Positions 21,389 through 27,553 of a DNA stretch of 27,553 nt are shown in pieces. The stretch covers positions 1 to 27,553 of the forward strand of contig DJKX01000029.1 of assembly GCA_002436185.1 (NCBI GenBank). Direction: 5' to 3'. The notes under the pieces are model-generated. The model made no database searches, had not been told where the DNA came from, and saw nothing but the letters and a program-made list of their open reading frames with translations. The position numbers and the translations under genes are program-made. Within the stretch, counting starts at the first letter, position 1. Each line of letters starts with the position of its first letter. This DNA comes from Fidelibacterota bacterium UBA6531. GTDB taxonomy: Bacteria; Fidelibacterota; Marinisomatia; Marinisomatales; TCS55.

Positions 21389-23236
21389 ATGGAAAAAACA
21401 CTAAAAAATGTTGAAAATGTAATCATTCGTTTTGCCGGCGACTCTGGTGATGGAATGCAACTTACCGGAGGCCGTTTTACTGAAACTACAGCAATTGTTG
21501 GGAATGATTTAAGTACTCTTCCGGATTACCCTGCAGAAATTAGGGCACCAGCAGGTTCTTTAGCTGGTGTCAGTGCATTTCAAATTCATTTCAGTTCTAA
21601 AGATATCCATACACCTGGTGATAAAGTGGATGTATTAGTAGCAATGAATCCGGCTGCTCTAAAAGTCCATTTGGTTGAATTGGAACATAGTGGAATGCTT
21701 ATATGCAATACAGCCAGTTTTACAAAAAAGAACCTTACCTATGCAGGTTATGAGTCTAATCCATTGGAAAATGGTGCATTGGAAGATTATTACAATGTGT
21801 TCGCCATCGATATGAGCAAAATAGTAACCGAAGCTTGTTCGGATATGGAATTACCATCAAAAACTGTAGAGCGTACCAAAAATTTATTTGCATTAGGACT
21901 TCTTTTTTGGATATTTGACAGATCCACTGAAACAACCAAAGATTGGTTAAGGAAAAAATTTGCCAAACGCCCCGAATTAATAGAAGCAAATGTCCGTGCT
22001 TTAGATGCTGGATATAACTATGGCGAAACTACAGAGATTTTCACTACTCGTTTTATGGTGGAAAAAGCAGATTTACCTCCGGGGACTTATCGAAACATTA
22101 TTGGGAATTACGCTGTTTCACTAGGTTTAGTTGCAGCAGCAGAAAAATCCAACTTACCACTTTTTTATGGCGGATATCCAATTACACCGGCAAGTGAAAT
22201 TCTTCATACTCTTTCATCTTTAAAACACCACAATGTTAAAACCTTTCAAGCAGAGGATGAGATAGCAGGAATGGCATCCATAATTGGAGCAGCGTTTGCA
22301 GGCAATTTGGCTGTTACTGCCTCTTCCGGTCCCGGGATTTCCTTAAAAAGTGAAGCACTTGGCCTCGCTGTTATGGCTGAGTTACCCATGGTTATTGTAA
22401 ATGTTCAGCGTGGTGGACCAAGTACAGGACTGCCGACTAAAACTGAACAATCAGATTTATTTCAAGCGTTGTATGGACGTAATGGTGAAGCTCCAATACC
22501 TGTGATCGCTTCAGCCACACCTGGCGATTGTTTTTATACTGCGTATGAAGCATGCCGAATTGCCATAAAGTATATGACACCAGTAATTGTCTTAACGGAT
22601 GGCTATTTGGCAAATGGTTCTGAACCATGGCCTATTCCAAGTATGGATGAGCTTGAAACAATCGAAGTTAAATTTGCCGACACTTCATCGTTGGTAGATG
22701 GACAGTTTATGCCTTATTTAAGAGATAAGAAAACATTAGCTAGGCCGTGGGCTGTCCCAGGGACAACTGGACTCGAACATAGAATAGGCGGTTTGGAAAA
22801 AGAAGATGTAACCGGTAATGTCAGTCATGATCCTGAAAATCATCATCAAATGACATTAACACGAGAACAAAAACTAAATAACATTGTAAATGAAATTCCA
22901 CCTACTGACATTTACGGTTCACCAAGCGGTGAGTTATTAATATTGAGCTGGGGAGGAACTAAAGGTTCCTGCAGAACTGCAGTTGAAGATTTGCAAGCAG
23001 AAGGTAGATCAGTTAGCCATATCCATTTACGTTGGCTAAATCCTTTACCCAAAGATTTAGGAGAAATTTTAATCCGCTACAAACACATATTAATACCGGA
23101 AATTAATATGGGTCAATTATCAAAAATTATTCGCGCTGAATATCTTGTGGATGCTCAAGGATTAAACTTAGTTAAAGGAAAACCAATTAGTAAAGGGCGA
23201 ATCATAAAAAAAGTAAATGAAATGTTGGAAAGCTGA
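21389..23236 (+). CDS. korA: 2-oxoglutarate (2-oxoacid):ferredoxin oxidoreductase, alpha subunit with fused gamma domain
   Basis: I use the ATG at 21389 (615 aa); the codon before it is TTG and no ribosome site separates them. The N-terminal third (about 10-190) is the gamma domain: VIRFAGDSGDGMQLTGGRF, DYPAEIRAPAGSLAGVSAFQ, VDVLVAMNPAALK. The rest is the alpha pyrimidine-binding domain: YGGYPITPASEILH, FQAEDEIAGMASIIGAAFAG, ASSGPGISLKSEALGLAVMAELP, VNVQRGGPSTGLPTKTEQSDL and TDGYLANGSEPW. With KorB it makes the TPP enzyme that oxidises 2-oxoglutarate to succinyl-CoA and reduces ferredoxin, and can run in reverse. It begins two bases before korB's ATG spacing, in one operon with fumC, which supports the TCA assignment. 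Other 2-oxoacids cannot be excluded by sequence alone. Confidence 0.93.
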   Translation: MEKTLKNVENVIIRFAGDSGDGMQLTGGRFTETTAIVGNDLSTLPDYPAEIRAPAGSLAGVSAFQIHFSSKDIHTPGDKVDVLVAMNPAALKVHLVELEHSGMLICNTASFTKKNLTYAGYESNPLENGALEDYYNVFAIDMSKIVTEACSDMELPSKTVERTKNLFALGLLFWIFDRSTETTKDWLRKKFAKRPELIEANVRALDAGYNYGETTEIFTTRFMVEKADLPPGTYRNIIGNYAVSLGLVAAAEKSNLPLFYGGYPITPASEILHTLSSLKHHNVKTFQAEDEIAGMASIIGAAFAGNLAVTASSGPGISLKSEALGLAVMAELPMVIVNVQRGGPSTGLPTKTEQSDLFQALYGRNGEAPIPVIASATPGDCFYTAYEACRIAIKYMTPVIVLTDGYLANGSEPWPIPSMDELETIEVKFADTSSLVDGQFMPYLRDKKTLARPWAVPGTTGLEHRIGGLEKEDVTGNVSHDPENHHQMTLTREQKLNNIVNEIPPTDIYGSPSGELLILSWGGTKGSCRTAVEDLQAEGRSVSHIHLRWLNPLPKDLGEILIRYKHILIPEINMGQLSKIIRAEYLVDAQGLNLVKGKPISKGRIIKKVNEMLES

Positions 23237-23238
23237 TC

Positions 23239-24264
23239 ATGGCAGATGTAAAAAAAGTTGAAAAGAAAAAATATTCACGGATGGATTTTACTTCAGATCA
23301 ATCTGTACGCTGGTGTCCCGGATGTGGCGATTATGCCATTCTAGCACAAACACAAAAAGTGTTTCCAGAATTAGGCATAGATAGGGAAAACATCGTTTTT
23401 ATTTCAGGCATTGGTTGTTCCAGTCGATTTCCATATTACATGAATACCTATGGTTTTCATACCATTCACGGTCGTGCAGCTGCCATTGCTTCCGGCGTAA
23501 AAATCGCCAATCCTGAATTATCCGTTTGGGTTGTGACCGGCGATGGCGATGGACTTTCAATTGGCGGTAATCATACGATTCATCTATTACGCCGTAATAT
23601 AAATATAAATGTAATGCTGTTTAATAACCGCATTTATGGTTTAACCAAAGGCCAGTATTCGCCTACATCTGAAGTTGGAAAAATTACAAAATCAACTCCA
23701 TTTGGTTCTTTGGATAGACCGTTTAATCCCCTCACTTTAGCTATGGGAGCACAAGCGACATTTGTAGCCAGATCCATTGATCGAGATACGAAACATATGC
23801 AGGCTATGATTGAAAGATCACATAAACATAAGGGAACATCATTTCTTGAAATTTATCAAAATTGCCTTATTTTTAATGACGGAGCTTTTGCTTCAATGAC
23901 AAATAAAGAATCAAAAGCGGATAATGTTATTCGCCTTGAACATGGTCAACCTATGCTTTTTGGAAAAGAAAATAAAAAAGGAATAAAATTCAATGATAAT
24001 ATTCCGGAGATTATTGAAATAGGTGATAAATATTCCATTGATGATGTGTTGATTCATAATGAACAGGATTATGTTATAGCATCGATGCTGGCTAATTTTA
24101 CCTATCTGGATATTTTTCCTGATCCAGTGGGTGTTTTGTATGCAATAGATGTCCCATCCTATGATGAACATGTAGTTCAACAAATCGATGAAGCTATTGG
24201 CCATCATGGCACGGGGAGCATTAAAGAGTTATTGAATTCCGGAAACACATGGATTGTGGAGTAA
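23239..24264 (+). CDS. korB: 2-oxoglutarate (2-oxoacid):ferredoxin oxidoreductase, beta subunit
   Basis: A 341-aa TPP-binding subunit. It has WCPGCGDYAIL (C26, C29), GIGCSSRFPYYMNTYGFHTIHGRA with C60, the TPP motif GDGDGLSIGGNH (101-112) through NNRIYGLTKGQYSPTS (129-144), and a fourth cysteine near 211 (YQNCLIFND). The four cysteines are right for the single 4Fe-4S cluster of Kor-type beta subunits. No separate delta (2x4Fe-4S ferredoxin) subunit is present, as expected for the two-subunit Kor class, so an outside ferredoxin takes the electrons. GGAAAG upstream is the ribosome site; the gene starts 2 bases after korA and ends 4 bases before the fumC ATG. Confidence 0.94.
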   Translation: MADVKKVEKKKYSRMDFTSDQSVRWCPGCGDYAILAQTQKVFPELGIDRENIVFISGIGCSSRFPYYMNTYGFHTIHGRAAAIASGVKIANPELSVWVVTGDGDGLSIGGNHTIHLLRRNININVMLFNNRIYGLTKGQYSPTSEVGKITKSTPFGSLDRPFNPLTLAMGAQATFVARSIDRDTKHMQAMIERSHKHKGTSFLEIYQNCLIFNDGAFASMTNKESKADNVIRLEHGQPMLFGKENKKGIKFNDNIPEIIEIGDKYSIDDVLIHNEQDYVIASMLANFTYLDIFPDPVGVLYAIDVPSYDEHVVQQIDEAIGHHGTGSIKELLNSGNTWIVE

Positions 24265-24268
24265 AGTT

Positions 24269-25666
24269 ATGTCTACACGAATTGAGAAAGACAGCCTTGG
24301 AGAAGTAAACGTTGCAAATGATCGTTATTGGGGTGCGCAAACCCAGCGGTCACTGCAAAATTTTAAGATTGGAAACGAGCATTTCCCCCGTGAATTTATT
24401 CGTGCTTACGGTATCCTGAAAAAAGCTGCTGCTACTGTGAATGAATCATTCGGCAACCTCAACTCCGAAATTGCTTCCATCATCCGAAATGCTGCCGATG
24501 AAGTGGTGGAAGGTAAACTGGATGATCATTTTCCTTTGGTCGTTTGGCAGACCGGTTCCGGAACACAAACCAACATGAATGTGAATGAAGTGATTGCCAA
24601 CCGAGCGATTGAAATGCTTGGTGGTGAGTTGGGGAGTAAGGATCCGGTTCATCCCAACGATCATGTGAACATGTCACAGTCAACAAACGATACGTTTCCT
24701 TCGACGATCAATATTGCTGCTGTGGAAACAGTAGCACACCAATTAATACCTGCACTGGAAAAATTGCAAAAATCACTTGCGGCCAAAGCAGATGAATTTA
24801 ATGACATCATTAAACTGGGGCGGACTCATTTACAGGATGCCACACCATTGAGTTTAGGCCAGGAATTTTCCGGTTATGCGTCCATGGTGGATCATGGAAT
24901 TACGCGGGTGAAAAATGCCATTGAGCATTGTTATGAATTGGCCATGGGCGGCACTGCAGTGGGAACAGGAATAAATTCAGTGGCAGGATTTGGTGAAGCT
25001 GCCGCCAAAGAAATTTCAAACCTGACAGGTCTTCCATTTGTAACAGCCCTCAATAAATTTGAAGCATTAGGCGGACAAGACAGTATAGTGGAATTATCAT
25101 CTGCTTTAAAAACAGTGGCTGTATCGTTGAATAAAATTGCCAATGATATTCGCTGGTTGGGGAGTGGTCCTCGTTCAGGTATTGGGGAAATAAATCTTCC
25201 CACGAATGAACCGGGAAGTTCCATCATGCCGGGGAAAGTGAATCCCACTCAAGCAGAAGCAATGACTATGGTGTGTACCCAGGTAATCGGGAATGATATT
25301 ACAATCACAATGGCAGGTGCTTCCGGGAATTTTGAATTGAATGTCTATCGTCCCGTGATTGCATTTAATATAATTCAATCAATTCGATTACTTTCTGAAG
25401 TATCCGTTTCATTTGCTGATAATTGTGTAGATGGAATTGAAGCCAATGAAGATCGTATCCACAGCAATCTTCATAATTCACTTATGCTTGTAACAGCACT
25501 GAATCCGCATATCGGGTATGACAAAGCAGCGGAAGTAGCTAAAAAAGCTCATAAGGAAAACACCACACTAAAAGAAGCCATCATTGATCTAGGTTACATG
25601 AGCGGTGAGGATTTTGATAAGCTCGTCCAGCCTCGTGATATGATCCAACCCCGGGAAAAAAGCTGA
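24269..25666 (+). CDS. fumC: Class II fumarate hydratase
   Basis: A 465-aa protein, within two residues of E. coli FumC. I use the ATG at 24269 because TGGAG lies 7 bases upstream; an in-frame ATG at 24254 lies inside korB. Motifs: WGAQTQRSLQNF, TGSGTQTNMNVNEV (95-108), HPNDHVNMSQSTNDTFPS, GRTHLQDATPLSLGQEF with the active-site histidine, AVGTGINS and the superfamily signature GSSIMPGKVNPTQ, whose second serine falls at residue 318 as in the E. coli enzyme. It interconverts fumarate and malate without a cluster, unlike class I. It is the last gene of the kor operon. The next 78 bases before the penicillin-binding protein contain a T-rich run but no convincing hairpin. Confidence 0.97.
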   Translation: MSTRIEKDSLGEVNVANDRYWGAQTQRSLQNFKIGNEHFPREFIRAYGILKKAAATVNESFGNLNSEIASIIRNAADEVVEGKLDDHFPLVVWQTGSGTQTNMNVNEVIANRAIEMLGGELGSKDPVHPNDHVNMSQSTNDTFPSTINIAAVETVAHQLIPALEKLQKSLAAKADEFNDIIKLGRTHLQDATPLSLGQEFSGYASMVDHGITRVKNAIEHCYELAMGGTAVGTGINSVAGFGEAAAKEISNLTGLPFVTALNKFEALGGQDSIVELSSALKTVAVSLNKIANDIRWLGSGPRSGIGEINLPTNEPGSSIMPGKVNPTQAEAMTMVCTQVIGNDITITMAGASGNFELNVYRPVIAFNIIQSIRLLSEVSVSFADNCVDGIEANEDRIHSNLHNSLMLVTALNPHIGYDKAAEVAKKAHKENTTLKEAIIDLGYMSGEDFDKLVQPRDMIQPREKS

Positions 25667-25744
25667 TCCGGCTGGAACACTTTTTTCTTCTTTCCGTACA
25701 ATTCACCAATTTCAATTTCTTAAACCAGCAGTAAATTCACACCT

Positions 25745-27553
25745 ATGAAATCCTGGCTACGAATTATAAAACAGTCTATTTACACGGTCCTCGCCGGAGT
25801 TGTTATTATTTTTGCATATATTTTATACCTGTCCATAGACCTTCCTTCCATCGAGCAATTGGAAAATTATGATCCAGACCTGGTGACGCGCATTTATTCA
25901 GCAGATGGTACGTTGCTGAATGAACTATTTTTTGAAAAGCGTGTATTTGTTGAATTAGACCAAATACCACAGCATATGCTCGATGCCGTTGTGGCCAAAG
26001 AAGACAGACGTTTTTATGACCATTGGGGTATTTCTCTTAGAGATGTATTGCGAGCGGTGGTTATCAATACAGTTACTATGAGCTACCGATCAGGGTTTAG
26101 TTCTCTAACTCAGCAATTAGCTCGAAATCTTTATGACAATATTGGTTTCAAGAAAACAATCACACGAAAGATCAAGGAAGTTATAACTGCCATCCAAATC
26201 GAGCGAACGTATACGAAAGATGAAATCCTGGAAATGTATTTAAACAGCGTTCATTTTGGTCATGGAACCTTTGGTGTTCAAGCGGCAGCAAAACGATTTT
26301 ATGGAAAGCAAGCTTATGAATTGACGCTGGATGAAAGTGCGCTTTTGGTGGGGCTGCTCCCGGCACCGGCCCGTTATTCTCCGGTCCGGTTTCCGGAACG
26401 GGCGCTAACAAAACGTAATGTTGTTTTACGGGTAATGCGTGATCAGAAATTTATATCCAAAGCAGAATATACCGAAGCTCGCACCCGGTTGCTGGACAGT
26501 GTCCAGCAAGAGCAGCCCAAGGGAACAGCACCCTATTTTACGGAATATGTTCGCAGATTTCTTGAAAGGGAAGATGATGAACTGGGTGTCAATATCTATC
26601 GGGATGGCTTGAAAATTTATACAACACTGGACTCGCGATTGCAGAAAATTGCAGTAGACGCAGTGACTAAATCCATCGTAGAAAATCAGCAAAAAATGAA
26701 TCAACGCATATTCAATGATGAGGAAGAATTTTCTATACTGGCGTACTTGGGTATTTATCCTGAAGATACGGTAAAACTCATGATGGCCGGGGAAATGGAA
26801 TTGTACGAAGATTTGCGAGATAAGCTTTTAGTCCAAAGTTCATTTGTGGCATTGGATACGCGTACCGGAGCAATATTAGCCATGGTGGGCGGCCGGCCGG
26901 ATTACCCTGACCAGTTCAACCGCGCTACTCAATCGTTACGCCAGCCGGGATCAGTATTCAAACCGTTTGTTTATACAACAGCAGTAGATAATGGCGTTCC
27001 TGTTACCAGACAATTATTGAATCAGCCAGTTGTGTTGAATGTGCGCAATGCAGATGGAGAATGGGTGAAGTGGATGCCCAAAAATTATGACGGCAGTACG
27101 GGTGGATTAACGACAATCAGGGAAGGTTTGCGAAGGTCTATGAATTTGATTTCCGTACGTATGGTTCAGGAAGTCGTTCCTGCTGAAGCGGTTAAACAAA
27201 CAGCCCGTCGCATGGGTATTTCTACAGATATTCGAGCAGTGGATGCTATAGCTTTGGGAACGTCAGAAGTACATTTGATTGAAATGGTTGCTGCTTACGG
27301 TACATTTGCGAATAAAGGAGTCTATTGCAAACCATTCGGCATTACTAAAATTGAAGACCGATATGGAAATGTGCTGAAGGAATATTTTCCTCAAAAGGAA
27401 GAAGTACTGAGCGCTGAAACATCTTTTATGATGACCAGTCTACTGCAAACTGTGTTAGACAGGGGAACGGGTGGAAGTGCTCGATGGAAATATCATTTTT
27501 ACCATCCCGCTGCTGGAAAAACCGGAACGACTCAGGGTTGGACAGATGCCTGG
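25745..27553 (+). CDS. Class A penicillin-binding protein (PBP1A type), 3' end outside window
   Basis: The frame is open for 603 codons to the right edge. Residues 9-30 form the N-terminal membrane anchor. The glycosyltransferase (GT51) domain follows: VVAKEDRRFYDHWGI with catalytic E86, FSSLTQQLARNLY, RKIKEVITAIQIERTYTKDEILEMYLNSVHFGHGTFGVQAAAKRF, and ESALLVGLLPAPARYSPVR. The transpeptidase domain has LDTRTGAILAMVGG, the nucleophile S403 in PGSVFKPF (SxxK), SMN at 465-467 (SxN) and GKTGTTQGWTDAW with K592 (KTG), all intact. It polymerises and cross-links peptidoglycan in the periplasm. The C-terminus past the KTG box is missing. There is no clear ribosome site; it starts 78 bases after fumC on the same strand and may have its own promoter. 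Confidence 0.95.
   Translation, partial: MKSWLRIIKQSIYTVLAGVVIIFAYILYLSIDLPSIEQLENYDPDLVTRIYSADGTLLNELFFEKRVFVELDQIPQHMLDAVVAKEDRRFYDHWGISLRDVLRAVVINTVTMSYRSGFSSLTQQLARNLYDNIGFKKTITRKIKEVITAIQIERTYTKDEILEMYLNSVHFGHGTFGVQAAAKRFYGKQAYELTLDESALLVGLLPAPARYSPVRFPERALTKRNVVLRVMRDQKFISKAEYTEARTRLLDSVQQEQPKGTAPYFTEYVRRFLEREDDELGVNIYRDGLKIYTTLDSRLQKIAVDAVTKSIVENQQKMNQRIFNDEEEFSILAYLGIYPEDTVKLMMAGEMELYEDLRDKLLVQSSFVALDTRTGAILAMVGGRPDYPDQFNRATQSLRQPGSVFKPFVYTTAVDNGVPVTRQLLNQPVVLNVRNADGEWVKWMPKNYDGSTGGLTTIREGLRRSMNLISVRMVQEVVPAEAVKQTARRMGISTDIRAVDAIALGTSEVHLIEMVAAYGTFANKGVYCKPFGITKIEDRYGNVLKEYFPQKEEVLSAETSFMMTSLLQTVLDRGTGGSARWKYHFYHPAAGKTGTTQGWTDAW

Noticed and set aside
25667..25744. Terminator after fumC
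   Set aside because: A T-rich run is present but no stem longer than a few bases precedes it.
1..27553. CRISPR array, tRNA, rRNA, transposon or defence system
   Set aside because: No regularly spaced repeats, cloverleaf, rRNA-like stretch, transposase or nuclease/toxin gene was found on either strand.

Overview
The window looks like chromosomal DNA from an AT-rich Gram-negative bacterium of the FCB (Fibrobacteres-Chlorobi-Bacteroidetes) superphylum, with Candidatus Neomarinimicrobiota (SAR406) as my best guess. The signs are a secreted protein ending in a type IX secretion (T9SS) sorting tail of the 'NYPNPFNPST' kind, a TonB-dependent receptor with a carboxypeptidase-regulatory-like N-terminus, DUF2480, a SufBCD-SufU-SufT set, and the two-subunit KorAB enzyme. 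The placement is inferred from gene content only.

Layout. (1) 1-5238, minus strand: a TonB-dependent receptor cut by the left edge, and upstream of it a T9SS cargo protein, separated by a strong hairpin terminator. (2) 5239-5628: a divergent intergenic region with a good minus-strand sigma70-type promoter and a possible tiny membrane ORF. (3) 5629-9231, plus: etfB, etfA and a membrane-bound Fe-S ETF:quinone oxidoreductase (EtfD/EMO type), an electron route from acyl-CoA-type dehydrogenases to the quinone pool. (4) 9232-9383: a short scar holding two gene-end relics, one from a CCG-domain Fe-S oxidoreductase (plus) and one from a deaminase (minus). (5) 9384-11135, plus: a single-chain carboxyltransferase with AccA and AccD halves in the order A-D. 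(6) 11244-19175, minus: an Rrf2/IscR-like regulator, a DUF59 protein, an A-type carrier, sufB, sufC, sufD, sufU, sufT, sufS, then a small CxxC protein, a DUF2480 protein and a dCMP-type deaminase. Two palindromic sites upstream of the regulator look like its operators. (7) 19295-21180, minus: selD, whose catalytic Cys17 codon is an in-frame TGA (selenocysteine), followed by hairpins that could be the bacterial SECIS; an unrecognised 267-aa gene precedes it. (8) 21389-25666, plus: korA, korB, fumC, a TCA-cycle module. (9) 25745 to the right edge, plus: a class A penicillin-binding protein, truncated by the window.

How it fits together: much of the window concerns Fe-S enzymes (EtfD, KorAB) and the SUF system that builds their clusters, with ETF, KorAB, fumarase and the carboxyltransferase covering central carbon and acyl-CoA metabolism. 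I saw no tRNA, rRNA, CRISPR array, transposase or phage gene. The least ordinary items are the selenocysteine SelD, the A-D order carboxyltransferase with a possible HxxC/CxxC zinc site, the relic scar at 9232-9383, and the Asp-rich loop motifs in the receptor.
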